Counted from the first letter of the stretch, positions 8,961 to 18,122 are shown. The stretch is 64,000 nucleotides of DNA from Sphingomonas sp. (GCF_017304615.1 NZ_JAFKLZ010000003.1:248001-312000), one strand, 5' to 3'. The notes: a model not told the origin generated them from the letters alone. A program made the numbers and translations.

Positions 8961-10486
8961 CAGTGCATCGCCATCTGGGTGCCGGAAGGAATCGGCCGGA
9001 GGAAGAGCGCCAGTGGTGTGGTGATGGCGATTGCGACACCCAGCACGAAGTAGAGGTCATTGTAGGCCATCACCGTTGCCTGCCGAAGCATCTGGCCGGC
9101 CAGCTGCCGATATGCCCCGGCTTCGCCGCCCGAGCTCGCCATCGCGCGGGCGAACCACTCCTGCGTCGTGACGGCGTTCGTCGACATCGTTTCCGCGAGG
9201 CGGTTGAAGTGGAGAAATGTTTGCCGGTCCTGCAGCGTCGCCATCAGCGCAAGTCCAATAGAACCGCCGAGATTGCGGCCGGCGTTGAACAGTGCCGAAG
9301 CGTCGCCGGCATCTTCCTTGGACACAGCGCTGATCGCCGCCTGATTCAGAAACATCATAGCAAAAATCTGACCGAACCCGCGGACTAATTGGGAGGCGAT
9401 CATATCGCCTCCAGACGTGTCCGCAGTCATGCTCCAATCCATGACGCAGCTTATGGCGATCAGAACCATGCCAACGATTACGGCGAGCCTGACGTCAAGA
9501 TATTTGAACGCCAATGGCAGAAACGGCATCAGGAGGAGAGCGGGCACCCCCAGGAAGAATACAACTTCGCCAGATTGTAGAGCGCTATAGCCGGCCATCA
9601 CCGCTAAGAACTGCGGAATAAGGAATGTGACGCCATAGAGTACCACTCCAATGACGAGGCTGAGTACGAACACACTGCCAAAGGCGCGGCTGAAGATCAG
9701 CGTCAGTTTCAGAACGGGCTGACTAGCCCTTACTTGACCGAATGCGATCAGCGCGAACCCAAAGGCAGTAGCAACGGCCAGCTTGACGATCATGGCTGAT
9801 TCGAACCACATCTCACGCTGGCCCTCCTCGAGCATAACAGTGAGCGAGCCGAGGCCGATTGCTAGGCCGGCGATGCCGAGCCAATCAGCGTTCCACAGCT
9901 GGTCGAGCCTCATCCGCTCGTGGCCGAGTCCGAACAGGAGCAGGATCGCGAGGCCGGCGCAGACGGGCACATTCAGGAAGAAGGCGTAATGCCAGCTGTA
10001 ATTGTCGGTAAGCCAGCCGCCGATGATTGGCCCCAGCACCGGACCGAGGATCGCAGTCCCGCCGAACGCGGCAGTGCCGATCGGCTGTTGCGATGGCGGC
10101 AACCGGGTGGCGATAATGGTCATGGCGGTGGGGATCAGGGCGCCGCCTGTGAACCCCTGGCCGACGCGCCCGGCGATCATCATTGGCAGGGATATCGACA
10201 GACCGCAGACGATCGAGAAGCCGGTGAACGACACAGCAGCCGCGAGGAGGAAGTTCCTAAGGCCAAGCAGGCGAACGAGGAAAGGACTGAGCGGGATCAT
10301 TACGATCTCGGCGACAAGATAGGAGGTCGCCACCCATGTGCCTTCTGTGCCGCTGGCGCCGATCTCGCCCTGAATTGTCGGCAATGCCGCGTTCACGATC
10401 GAGATGTCCAGCAGCGCCATGAACGATCCGATCGTGCCCGCTGCGACCGCGAGCCAGTCGCGCGCGCTCGCGCGTTCGCGCGTCAT
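8960..10486 (-). CDS. DHA2-family MFS multidrug transporter, EmrB-like
   Basis: A 508-aa membrane protein with 14 predicted hydrophobic segments of the DHA2 drug:H+ antiporter family. Visible signatures include FMALLDISIVNAALPTI in TM1, EGTWVATSYL, GRVGQGFTGGALIP and GTAILGPVLGPIIGGWL (motif C). It works with the membrane-fusion protein encoded just upstream (four-base overlap) and the NodT channel downstream as a tripartite exporter of hydrophobic drugs or uncouplers. The substrate is not predictable from sequence. Confidence 0.92.
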   Translation of the reverse strand: MTRERASARDWLAVAAGTIGSFMALLDISIVNAALPTIQGEIGASGTEGTWVATSYLVAEIVMIPLSPFLVRLLGLRNFLLAAAVSFTGFSIVCGLSISLPMMIAGRVGQGFTGGALIPTAMTIIATRLPPSQQPIGTAAFGGTAILGPVLGPIIGGWLTDNYSWHYAFFLNVPVCAGLAILLLFGLGHERMRLDQLWNADWLGIAGLAIGLGSLTVMLEEGQREMWFESAMIVKLAVATAFGFALIAFGQVRASQPVLKLTLIFSRAFGSVFVLSLVIGVVLYGVTFLIPQFLAVMAGYSALQSGEVVFFLGVPALLLMPFLPLAFKYLDVRLAVIVGMVLIAISCVMDWSMTADTSGGDMIASQLVRGFGQIFAMMFLNQAAISAVSKEDAGDASALFNAGRNLGGSIGLALMATLQDRQTFLHFNRLAETMSTNAVTTQEWFARAMASSGGEAGAYRQLAGQMLRQATVMAYNDLYFVLGVAIAITTPLALFLRPIPSGTQMAMH

Positions 10487-11709
10487 TGTCGGCTGACCTG
10501 CGCCCCGACGCGCCTCATTCGTTCCCCCTCCTCCTCGATGCGCTTGCGGCTGCCCTTCGCACTGATGGTGTCTACGGTTACTTCGACTGATAGGCCGGGA
10601 CGCAGCACCTTGCGCGCTTCTGGTCCAGCCTCGATGCCAATGCGAACGGGAACGCGCTGCACGATCTTCGTGAAGTTCCCGGTCGCGTTCTCTGGCGGCA
10701 GCACGGAGAACTGAGCGCCGGTTCCGGGCGCAAAGCTCTCGATCCGGCCGCGCAGTTCGGCACCGTCCAGCGCGTCGACCTTGATGGTGACAGGCTGGCC
10801 AACTCGCATTAACGCGACTTGAGTCTCCTTGAAATTCGCCTCGACGTAGAGCTGGTTCTCGGGAACGATCGACATGAGCTTGGTCGCCGGTTGCACGAAC
10901 TGGCCGACTCGGACCGACTTGTCGGCGACAACCCCGTCGATGCTGCTGCGAATCTCCACCGCGCCGAGGTCGGTCGAGGCGCGGTCTAGCTGTGCCCTCG
11001 CGGTCTCGCGTTGGGCGACCGCTTGACCAATCCGCGCGCCCTGCGTGTCAAGCGCCCGTTTCGCAGCCACCAACGCCGCGCGCTGGGCGCGAAGGTTCGC
11101 AAGTGCCCGGTCGCGCTCAAGCACCAGACCCGCCAAGCGCTCGCGTGATTCCGCGCCGGAGCGGGCGAGCGGCTCGTAGCGCCTGACCTCTGTCTCCGCG
11201 GCATCAACGGCGACCTTGGCGGCAGTAACCTGGGCGTCCGACTGCGCCATGGCGGCACGCTGCTCATCCAGCGCGCTGCGGGCGGTGCGGATGCCCGCAT
11301 CGGCGGCGGCGACCTGCGCCCGCGCCTGGTCGACGCTGGCGCGGTAGTCCCGCGAGTCGAGCACGGCGAGCAGCTGCCCTCGCCTCACTGGCTGGTTGTC
11401 ACTGACCAATACCCGCTCGATGTAGCCGCCGAGTTTCGGAGCCACGGTAACGAAGTCGGCGCGCACATAGGCGTTGTTCGTCGACTGGCGATACTGGCCG
11501 CGTTCGCGGTAGTCCGCATACCAGAGCGCCGCCACGACAACGCCCGCGATGAGCGCCGCAATGAGAATATATCGGATCAGCGGCTGCTGCTTCAGGAGGC
11601 CGGGCTTCTCCACGGCGGGTTCGCCGACACCACCGTCTTCGCCTCTTATCGCACCGTCTTTCCGGTCGGTCGCGTGGTCGTCAGCTTCGATGTCATCGGG
11701 ATTAGCCAC
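10483..11709 (-). CDS. HlyD/EmrA-family membrane-fusion protein
   Basis: A 408-aa periplasmic adaptor, first gene of the efflux operon. It has an acidic cytoplasmic N-terminus, one transmembrane helix (IRYILIAALIAGVVVAALWYA, approx. 46-66), a lipoyl half-motif (VTVAPKLGGYIERVLV), long alternating coiled-coil helices rich in Ala, Arg and Gln, and the second lipoyl and beta-barrel part (SSIDGVVADKSVRVGQFV). It connects the inner-membrane transporter to the outer-membrane channel. The promoter lies in the 86-base gap shared with the divergent MipA gene. Confidence 0.92.
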   Translation of the reverse strand: MANPDDIEADDHATDRKDGAIRGEDGGVGEPAVEKPGLLKQQPLIRYILIAALIAGVVVAALWYADYRERGQYRQSTNNAYVRADFVTVAPKLGGYIERVLVSDNQPVRRGQLLAVLDSRDYRASVDQARAQVAAADAGIRTARSALDEQRAAMAQSDAQVTAAKVAVDAAETEVRRYEPLARSGAESRERLAGLVLERDRALANLRAQRAALVAAKRALDTQGARIGQAVAQRETARAQLDRASTDLGAVEIRSSIDGVVADKSVRVGQFVQPATKLMSIVPENQLYVEANFKETQVALMRVGQPVTIKVDALDGAELRGRIESFAPGTGAQFSVLPPENATGNFTKIVQRVPVRIGIEAGPEARKVLRPGLSVEVTVDTISAKGSRKRIEEEGERMRRVGAQVSRQ

Positions 11710-11795
11710 TAATCGCTCTTGAGATATGTAAACCGAACCGTATCATAGCCGTTCGGGCGGCAGGACGCCAGCCCACAATCTTTCGGAGTTAGCCA
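11710..11795. promoter_or_regulatory. Divergent promoter region between efflux operon and MipA gene
   Basis: An 86-base gap separates the start of the EmrA-like gene (minus strand) from the MipA/OmpV gene (plus strand), so both promoters must lie here. No clear operator palindrome was found by eye, and no regulator gene adjoins it. The call rests on gene geometry only. Confidence 0.5.
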
Positions 11796-12665
11796 ATGCC
11801 GCCGGAAAGTATTTTCGCAACGCTCCACCGCGCGGTCGCTCACGCGACATGCACCGTGTGCATCCTCGCGCAGACACCTGCGGCAGCGCAGTCCGCCGAG
11901 CGTGGAGACGACGACCGCTCGCGGGTCACGATCGGCGTAGGCGCAGCCACGCTGCCCGACTATGAGGGCGCGGATCGGAACAGCGTCACGCCTGGAGCCG
12001 TCATCGTCGGTCGCCTCGATGGCCACGACTTTTTCACGCGTGGAACGCAGCTCTACGTCAATCTCGTTTCCAGCGGCTCGGGTCCGGGAACCAATCTCGA
12101 AGTTGGCGTGATCGGTGCGGTGCGGCTCGATCGTACCAACAGGGTCGCCAATCCACAGGTCCGCGCGCTGGGCAAGATCGGAACTGCCTGGGAAGCCGGC
12201 GGCTACGTCGGAGTCAGCCGGACCGGGGTCGTCACCAGCGAGTACGACACACTCACGATGCGCGTCGCCTATGTGCATGATCTCTCTGGTGTCTATGACA
12301 GTTACGTCGTTACGCCGCAGGTCAATTACACGACACCGCTTTCACGCCGGACGCTCGTATATGTCGGGGCGTCCGCCGACTATGTCGGCAAGGGGTATGG
12401 CCAGACCTACTTCGGGGTCACTCCCTCAGCAGCGGTGGCCAGCGGACTGCGGCCTTACTCCGTCGGCGACGGGGGCTGGAAGCGCTATGACCTGACCGCC
12501 TTCGCGATCCAGAGCATCACGGGCGATCTGCGACGCGGCCTCGGCGTTGGCGTCGGTGTTCTCTATGGCAGGATGCTCGGCCGATTTAAGCGCAGTCCGA
12601 TCGTATCCGACATCGGCGACGCGAACCAGCTCGCCGCGGCAGCCGGATTAACATACACCTTCTGA
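11796..12665 (+). CDS. MipA/OmpV-family outer-membrane protein
   Basis: A 289-aa protein with an Ala-rich signal sequence ending near residue 31 (AAAQS). The MipA/OmpV beta-barrel signature follows: IGVGAATLPDYEGADRN at the mature N-terminus and alternating amphipathic strands, ending in a C-terminal Phe (LTYTF). MipA members are linked to scaffolding of murein synthesis or to resistance and signalling; the precise role is uncertain. It is divergent from the efflux operon and may be co-regulated with it. Confidence 0.85.
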   Translation: MPPESIFATLHRAVAHATCTVCILAQTPAAAQSAERGDDDRSRVTIGVGAATLPDYEGADRNSVTPGAVIVGRLDGHDFFTRGTQLYVNLVSSGSGPGTNLEVGVIGAVRLDRTNRVANPQVRALGKIGTAWEAGGYVGVSRTGVVTSEYDTLTMRVAYVHDLSGVYDSYVVTPQVNYTTPLSRRTLVYVGASADYVGKGYGQTYFGVTPSAAVASGLRPYSVGDGGWKRYDLTAFAIQSITGDLRRGLGVGVGVLYGRMLGRFKRSPIVSDIGDANQLAAAAGLTYTF

Positions 12666-12699
12666 AGTGCCGCGCGGCGGTGTGCGGCGCCGTCCTCTG

Positions 12700-13110
12700 T
12701 CATGTCGGCGCGACAAAGAATTCGAACTGTGCGGCGCAGACGACGGTCGCGGGGTGGCCCTGCGAGGCCTGGATATGGACCACCGCCACGCGACGCCCGA
12801 CCCTGACAACTCGCGGAAAGGCGATCAGTCGCTCCAGGCGCATCGACGCGAGAAATTGGACGTTCGCGCTAATCAGGCGTGGAAGGTCGTCACGTTCGAG
12901 GCGTCGAGCGAGCTCGATCCCGCTCGCGAGCTCAAGGAAGGCTGTGACGGCACCGCCGTGGAGCGCCGGGACGATTGGGTTGCCGATCAGTTCTGGCGTT
13001 GGGGATAGTGTCCACGCCGCACCCGCTTCGGCAACGTCGATCATCGCGCCGAGCTTGGCCGAGAAGCCCGACGTCGTCATGCAGGCGGCGCTGTGCGGGT
13101 CCAGCGTCAT
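12700..13110 (-). CDS. PaaI/hotdog-fold thioesterase
   Basis: A 136-aa hotdog-fold protein of the PaaI/YdiI group. The central helix segment PALHGGAVTAFLELASG carries the HGG motif used for acyl-CoA thioester hydrolysis, and the strand AVVHIQASQGHPATVV lies near the C-terminus. The start at 13110 is chosen because it overlaps the stop of the upstream homologous gene by four bases (ATGA). The two genes form a pair that may act as a heteromeric thioesterase; the substrate is unknown. Confidence 0.8.
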   Translation of the reverse strand: MTLDPHSAACMTTSGFSAKLGAMIDVAEAGAAWTLSPTPELIGNPIVPALHGGAVTAFLELASGIELARRLERDDLPRLISANVQFLASMRLERLIAFPRVVRVGRRVAVVHIQASQGHPATVVCAAQFEFFVAPT

Positions 13111-13493
13111 CTCGCAACCGGCCTGTTCATTGCGAAAACCCCCTGCGCCGCGGCGAAAATGTCTGCGGGCCCACGGTCCCACGCCTCGGCCCGGACGAAC
13201 GCCATCGTCTCCGACACTTTGTAGCAATGGGCCCAGGCCGTCACGGCGCAGGTCGCGAACGGAGCTCTCACGTGGTCGATCTTCAGATTCAGGGTGGAGA
13301 TCGACAGGCCTTGTGATCGCGACATGATCGCTCCACCGCAGGCATGATCGATCAGGCTCGCAACGACGCCAGCGGCGATCGCGCCGCCGCCGTCCGTGAG
13401 GTCCGGGCGGCACGAGAGCCGCATCGAGCAGAGGCCGTCACCGAGGGAAAGGGTCTCCAGGCCGAGCTCTTTGCTCCAGGGGATGGCGGGCAT
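13107..13493 (-). CDS. PaaI/hotdog-fold thioesterase (partner gene)
   Basis: A 128-aa second member of the hotdog family, first gene of the pair. It has DLTDGGGAIAAGVVASLIDHACGGA as the central helix region, where the usual HGG is replaced by DGG, so the active site may be completed by the partner protein. The start used is the ATG at 13493 (MPAIPWSKELG); upstream in-frame ATGs exist up to 13589 but give a sequence with no family resemblance. It is divergent from the MlaD-domain gene. Confidence 0.75.
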   Translation of the reverse strand: MPAIPWSKELGLETLSLGDGLCSMRLSCRPDLTDGGGAIAAGVVASLIDHACGGAIMSRSQGLSISTLNLKIDHVRAPFATCAVTAWAHCYKVSETMAFVRAEAWDRGPADIFAAAQGVFAMNRPVAR

Positions 13494-13636
13494 TGCGTTT
13501 TCGGGGACCAATGCATTCTCCTGCCAGTGCGAAGCAGACACATTCCATCGGAACGAACACTCGGTCAACATCAGCCATCGAAAACGCAACTAATCGGTTT
13601 ACATATTTGTATCCGCACGGTAGTTCGAACCAGTCC

Positions 13637-14614
13637 ATGGAGACTAGCTCGAACCGACTGCTCGTGTTTGCCGTGGTGGGCGTATTACTGTTCACGCTGG
13701 TGGTCTTCACGCTCTGGATCGTCTCTGCCCGCAATCCCGACGGACGAGATTACCTGATCCGGTTCGACCAGAGCGTCGCTGGCATAAAGAAGGGATCCTC
13801 CGTAACCTATTCCGGAGTGCCCGCCGGGTCGGTGACGTCGATCCGCCTAGACGCGCGGGAGCCGTCAATGGTGCTCGTGACGGTCCGCCTCGACCGGAAC
13901 ATTCCGGTCCTGCAAGGCGTCAGGGCGTCGATCTCGCGCTCGTTTTTCAGCGGCGACGCGACCGTGACTCTCGACGGCGCAACGAAGGGCGCCCCGCCGA
14001 TCGTCCAGGCCGCTGGCCAGGACTTACCTGAAATCCCCTCTAAGAAAGGAGGTTTGCTCGGATCGGGCGGCGACCCGATGGCACTCGTCGCCAAGATCAG
14101 CCGGACGGTGGACGACGTGTCGCGCAATCTCGACCCGAAGGGGCAGGAACGGCTGAGCCGCCGATTGGCGGCGCTCGCGGACAGTTCCGCCGATTGGCCG
14201 AGGCGAGCCGCGCGCGTAACTGATCGCCTGACAGGCGTGGACGGACGCGTCGCGCGTTTTGGCGAAGCGGCTGCTGGTGTCGGTCTGGGCGCGGAGCGCT
14301 TGCGAAAACGACTTGCGTCCGGGCGGGAGAAGGGGGTCGCGGGGGTGAACGACCGGTTGGTTGGCGCCCGGCGCGGCATTGAGAAGTTCGGCGACAATGT
14401 TGCTGCGACACGGCCGAAGATCCGGGCGTTCGATGATCGGCGTCGCGCCATCACCGACCGCATTCGCTCGTTCCGCTCGACGGCGCGGAATCTGCGGGAG
14501 AAGGCGGAGGACATCGATCGCGGTGGTGTCAGGCTCGGGTCACCCCGCCTACCCGATTATCGTCCCCGCGTCGGTCCGATCACCCGGCCCAGCGTCCAGC
14601 AGCCCAACCGATGA
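13637..14614 (+). CDS. MlaD/MCE-domain membrane-anchored protein
   Basis: A 325-aa protein with one N-terminal transmembrane helix (LLVFAVVGVLLFTLVVFTLW, residues 7-26) and an MCE domain (about 38-125; YLIRFDQSVAGIKKGSSVTY, GVPAGSVTSI). A long Arg- and Ala-rich helical C-terminus follows. MCE proteins bind lipids in the periplasm and usually partner an MlaE/MlaF ABC transporter. No mlaE or mlaF gene lies nearby, so its permease would be encoded elsewhere. The ATG at 13637 is preferred because it places the helix at the N-terminus. The last 35 bases overlap the 3' end of the convergent gene. Confidence 0.82.
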   Translation: METSSNRLLVFAVVGVLLFTLVVFTLWIVSARNPDGRDYLIRFDQSVAGIKKGSSVTYSGVPAGSVTSIRLDAREPSMVLVTVRLDRNIPVLQGVRASISRSFFSGDATVTLDGATKGAPPIVQAAGQDLPEIPSKKGGLLGSGGDPMALVAKISRTVDDVSRNLDPKGQERLSRRLAALADSSADWPRRAARVTDRLTGVDGRVARFGEAAAGVGLGAERLRKRLASGREKGVAGVNDRLVGARRGIEKFGDNVAATRPKIRAFDDRRRAITDRIRSFRSTARNLREKAEDIDRGGVRLGSPRLPDYRPRVGPITRPSVQQPNR

Positions 14615-14888
14615 GCAAGCCGCCGATCAGGCCGGTGCCAAGCACGGGCACGAAAGCCTTGGTAATCACGGCGTCCGGCAGACTTACGAGGGTTCCGACG
14701 ATTGCCCCGACCGCCCAGGTCGGCAGCGGCATCTTGACCAACGGGATGAGGAAGCCGATCGCAAATCTGCTTACGAAGGCCCCGGTTAGCGCGGCCCGCT
14801 TGTCGGCGAATGCCAAGGGCAGCATGAGGGCCACGTCGATCGCTCCGAAGACCATTCCGGCCACCACGCCAAACACCAGTGGATTCAT
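14580..14888 (-). CDS. Small four-helix membrane protein of unknown function
   Basis: A 102-aa very hydrophobic protein with about four membrane segments, rich in Gly and Ala (FGVVAGMVFGAIDVALMLPLA, WAVGAIVGTLVSLP, GTGLIGGLLIGWAAG). No family was recognised with confidence. It is divergent from the TetR gene at 15060, and the palindromic operator at 15011-15028 lies between them, so it is a likely target of that repressor. Confidence 0.65.
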   Translation of the reverse strand: MNPLVFGVVAGMVFGAIDVALMLPLAFADKRAALTGAFVSRFAIGFLIPLVKMPLPTWAVGAIVGTLVSLPDAVITKAFVPVLGTGLIGGLLIGWAAGRWAG

Positions 14889-14921
14889 AATTCCCCTCTG
14901 AGCGGCTTTGAGCACGGCCAA

Positions 14922-14941
14922 CTATCGTCAGCGCGTAGATC
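14922..14941. promoter_or_regulatory. Imperfect second copy of the TetR operator
   Basis: The sequence ACTATCGTCAGCGCGTAGAT resembles the perfect palindrome at 15011-15028, with left half CTATCGTCA intact and right half CGCGTAG degenerate. It lies about 35 bases upstream of the small membrane protein start, a position suited to repression of that gene. Confidence 0.4.
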
Positions 14942-15010
14942 TTGGGATCTTCAGCTTGTGACCGCCTCGGCGGATGCGGATTTCCGATTAATAGCGTATC
15001 GTGCGACTCT

Positions 15011-15028
15011 TCTATCGTCAACGATAGA
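15011..15028. promoter_or_regulatory. Perfect palindromic operator for the adjacent TetR regulator
   Basis: TCTATCGTCAACGATAGA is an 8-bp perfect inverted repeat around a CA centre. It sits between the divergent membrane-protein gene and the TetR gene, 32 bases before the TetR start codon. That is the usual place for a self-regulating TetR operator. Confidence 0.7.
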
Positions 15029-15059
15029 CCTGGCGCTATGGTAGTTAGAGGAGGCGAGG

Positions 15060-15746
15060 TTGGCGGGCCAGGCGGAGAGGATAGGGTTGGCGCGCGCGCG
15101 GCGAACCGGAAGGCCGACCGCCGCCGATGCGGTCCGGCTCACAGGTCATATTCTGAAATGCGCCCGGGACGTCTTCTTCGAACACGGCTTCGACGAGGCA
15201 AGCGCCGACATGATCGCCGCGCGCGCGCGCATCTCGAAGCGTACGCTCTACGCGAGGTTCGGCAGCAAGGCGCGGGTGTTCGAAGCCGTCATCCTGGATG
15301 AGATCGACACGCAGCTAAGGGCGCTGGAGCCCGCCGTCGACAGCAGTCTCGACGTGGTCGCTCGGCTGCAGTCAATCGCAGACGTTCTGCTGGAGTGGCT
15401 GTTGACGCCGCGGATCGTGTCGATGGAGCGTGTCGTGACTGCCCAAGCAGTCCGGTTTCCGGCGCTTGCGGCCAACATCCACGAATTCGGCTTCCAACGG
15501 GCCGTCCAGTGGGTAGGTAGCATCCTCGCGCACGCCACTGCAAAGGGAGAACTCGCACTGGCCGATCCGGTGTTCGCGGCCGAGCAGTTCGTCAATCTGG
15601 TGGTCGTCGCACCCATGCGCCGGTCGGCGCTCGGACTCGCACCTGCCGGCTACGACGCCAGCGCACGAGACCGCATCCGCCGGGGGATCGGGCTGTTCGT
15701 CGGCGGCTGCCTGCCTCCGGGGGCTCGCGAGGCGAGTGGCGGGTGA
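15060..15746 (+). CDS. TetR/AcrR-family transcriptional regulator
   Basis: A 228-aa regulator with a TTG start supported by AGAGGAGGCGAGG six bases upstream. The helix-turn-helix occupies about residues 28-75 (ARDVFFEHGFDEASADMIAARARISKRTLYARF split over helices 1-4), and the C-terminal ligand domain resembles the TetR_C AefR group. It overlaps the following kinase gene by four bases, so the two are one operon. It probably represses its own operon and the divergent membrane gene through the palindrome at 15011. Confidence 0.88.
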   Translation: MAGQAERIGLARARRTGRPTAADAVRLTGHILKCARDVFFEHGFDEASADMIAARARISKRTLYARFGSKARVFEAVILDEIDTQLRALEPAVDSSLDVVARLQSIADVLLEWLLTPRIVSMERVVTAQAVRFPALAANIHEFGFQRAVQWVGSILAHATAKGELALADPVFAAEQFVNLVVVAPMRRSALGLAPAGYDASARDRIRRGIGLFVGGCLPPGAREASGG

Positions 15747-17341
15747 GCCGCGTGATCGACGATATCCCGCTAGGCGAGCGGGCGAGGCTGGCCGAACTCG
15801 CCCGCATCTTCGCTCGCCATGGGCTCGTTGGCCTGGCCGTTCGGATAGGACTGGAACCCGGTCGTGTCGGCGCGCCCGTGGCGCCCGACGCGCCCACGCG
15901 CGTAGTCGCCTTGCTCCGCGATCTGGGGCCGGTCGCAGTGAAGCTCGGTCAGCTGCTGGCAACGCGGGGAGATCTGCTCGGCCCGGAATGGGTCGCGGCC
16001 CTTTCAACCCTGCAGGACCAGGCGGCGCCGCTGCCGTTCGATCAGATCGAGCCGGAGCTGGTCGTGGCGCTCGGTTCACCAATCGACGACGTTTTTGCGC
16101 GTTTCGACCGCGAACCGTTGGCTGCGGCGTCCATCGCGCAGGTTCATGCGGCGACGCTGCCGGACGGCACCGAGGTGGTCGTCAAGATCCGACGCCCTGG
16201 GATCGCCGCCCGAATTGACGCAGATCTACGGCTGCTGCGCCGCCTCGCTCGATTGGCCGAACGGAGCTCGCCCGAACTGGGTCGCCTTAAGATCGACGAC
16301 TTGCTGCGCTTCTTCGCCGAAAGTCTGTCGCAGGAGTTGGACTTGAGTGCGGAAGCGGCGGCGTGCGAAGACATGGGATCGTTTCTTGGCGCGTTGGGTG
16401 TGCGGACGCCCCGGTTCTTCTGGAGTCATGTCGGTCGCCGCGTGAATGTGCAGGAACGGCTGCAGGGTGGCTCAGTGCGGAGCCTTGTCAATGAAATGGA
16501 GCAAGATCAGGCATCGGCGGTGGCGCGCCAGTACGCCGACGCGGTGCTGCGGATGATTATCTTCAACGGCCGGTTTCATGCCGACCCCCATCCCGGCAAC
16601 GTTTTCGTGCTGAAGGACGACCTGATCGCATTCATCGATTTCGGCGCAATCGGCACGCTGACACCCGCTCGCCGATCGGAACTCGTCGCCTTGGTCCTGG
16701 CGATTGCCGGTGACGATCCGCGAGCCGTGGCACGCCTTCTCCTGCGCTGGTCCGGGGATTATTCCGTCGATGCGGGCGCGTTGGAGCGTGAGCTAGAGGC
16801 CCTGATCGGTCAGTTCCGGGGTGCGGTGCTTGAACAGATCGACTTGTCCGACATTTTCAGCCGGGTCTTCGCCCTGTTGCGGCAATACCGGCTTGCTTTG
16901 CCGCCAGACCTGGCGCTCCTCCTCCGCACCCTGCTCACGGCGGAAGGCTTCGTGCGCAGTCTCGATCCTCAGTTCGACATTGCCGCCAGAGCGATGCCGA
17001 TCGCTCGCGAACTCGCTCGTGAAAGGTTGAGCCCGGCCGAACTCGGCAGAAGCGGGCGCAGGCTTGCGGCAGGTCTCGGACGATTGGCAGCCGCTTCTCC
17101 CGAATTGCTGGACCTGGTTGAGAAGATAGCCCGGTCTGGAGCGATACCAGTCCAGGTATCGATGGATCTCCCAAGCTCGGCTAGCAGCCGGCGGCGCCCC
17201 GTGTCGGACGTCCTGGTCGCGGGTCTGCTCGTTTCCGGCGCCATAATGTCCGAGAGAAGCCCGCAAGTGGCAACGGCCATGTTCGCGTTTGCCGGGGCCG
17301 GCTTGGCGGCAAATTGGCTGGTTCGAGCCCGTAGTCGCTGA
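15743..17341 (+). CDS. ABC1/UbiB-family atypical kinase
   Basis: A 532-aa protein of the AarF/UbiB/COQ8 family with all diagnostic motifs: KxGQ (KLGQLLATRGDLLG, about residue 72), the alanine-rich loop (AAASIAQVHA), HADPHPGN near 278 and the metal-binding IDFGAIG near 298. Two C-terminal membrane helices follow (VLVAGLLVSGAIM and AMFAFAGAGLAANWL). UbiB proteins are ATPases that help ubiquinone biosynthesis. This copy starts with GTG inside the stop of a TetR gene, an unusual context for a housekeeping ubiB, so it may be a secondary, regulated paralogue. Confidence 0.88.
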   Translation: MSRVIDDIPLGERARLAELARIFARHGLVGLAVRIGLEPGRVGAPVAPDAPTRVVALLRDLGPVAVKLGQLLATRGDLLGPEWVAALSTLQDQAAPLPFDQIEPELVVALGSPIDDVFARFDREPLAAASIAQVHAATLPDGTEVVVKIRRPGIAARIDADLRLLRRLARLAERSSPELGRLKIDDLLRFFAESLSQELDLSAEAAACEDMGSFLGALGVRTPRFFWSHVGRRVNVQERLQGGSVRSLVNEMEQDQASAVARQYADAVLRMIIFNGRFHADPHPGNVFVLKDDLIAFIDFGAIGTLTPARRSELVALVLAIAGDDPRAVARLLLRWSGDYSVDAGALERELEALIGQFRGAVLEQIDLSDIFSRVFALLRQYRLALPPDLALLLRTLLTAEGFVRSLDPQFDIAARAMPIARELARERLSPAELGRSGRRLAAGLGRLAAASPELLDLVEKIARSGAIPVQVSMDLPSSASSRRRPVSDVLVAGLLVSGAIMSERSPQVATAMFAFAGAGLAANWLVRARSR

Positions 17342-17394
17342 GTGGCAACTGCGCTGTAAGAAATATCGTAGGACGACATCAGCTTTGCGCCTTC

Positions 17395-17871
17395 CGGCAT
17401 GCGCGCGCGAGACGGTCGTACAGCGCCTCTACCGGCTTCGTCTCAGCCCTATGCCTGAGGGTCGTATATATCGAGCGGGTGCTGACGATAAATCCGCTAC
17501 GCGGATCCTTGCGGGAAGGATGGCGTGTGCCGGCTTCGTTCACCGCTGCTGGGAAAGTCGTTCTTGCATATCACCCTGATCGTAGGATATTGCTCGAACG
17601 GATAATAAAAAATGTACCGGAGGCACACGATCTGGATTTGATGGCGCTGCTCGACGAATTTGCCGCAATCCGCGACCGAGGATTCGCTTTCAGCCGAAGC
17701 GGATGGACTCGTGGCATTAATAGCATCGCATGCCCTATCGGCAATGAAAATGCCCCCCCTTTAGGTGCTTTGGCCTTAATCGTTCCTTCCGAGCGTCTCA
17801 CAGACGAGGCGGTTCCGAAGGCCGCATTGTCGGTAATGAAGGCGACAGCGCAAATTAACGATGTGCTGTAA
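17395..17871 (+). pseudogene. IclR-family regulator remnant (effector domain only)
   Basis: The open part from GTG 17479 encodes 130 residues that match the C-terminal effector-binding domain of IclR regulators: REGWRVPASFTAAGKVVLAY, RDRGFAFSRSGW..GINSIACPI and ALALIVPSERLT. Reading can be followed upstream a short way (VVYIERVLTIN), but no helix-turn-helix domain is present before the UbiB-like gene ends. It is therefore a 5'-truncated gene. Its low GC differs from the kinase gene next to it. It may be debris from a catabolic cluster like that at 1-7488. Confidence 0.7.
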
Positions 17872-18029
17872 GACCTGTGAGCGACTGCCTCAGTAAGGTA
17901 TAGCTAGCCCACGCACCGCAAGATGAAGATTGCGTATGATAAGGTAAATCAGTTCTGGAATTATCGCGTCGATCCCCCGCATCCCTGTGCCCCAACCGTC
18001 GCGCCGGGGTCGGATCAAAGCGCTGCTTA

Positions 18030-18120
18030 TCGCGATTATCCGCCGGACGTCGTAAGCCAAGCCCGGCATTCGGCGGCAATGCCGCGTTGCTTGGCGCTCT
18101 GTAGCCACGCGACCTGCGGC
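18030..18120 (-). pseudogene. Relaxase (MobA/MobL-like) C-terminal fragment
   Basis: On the minus strand, about 30 codons encode QPQVAWLQSAKQRG and end with a tail similar to that of the intact MobA/MobL-like protein at 19742-20392 (QPQPAWLQSVKQRT...LTMSG). The DNA similarity includes the downstream CGTAAGCC sequence. It stops abruptly at 18120, where the MFS fragment begins. It appears to be a remnant of a second copy of the same mobilisation gene. Confidence 0.6.
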
Positions 18121-18122
18121 TG

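Noticed and set aside
11709-12278. Minus-strand open frame opposite the MipA gene
   Set aside because: The plus strand has a complete MipA/OmpV protein with signal peptide and barrel; the minus frame shows no family features.
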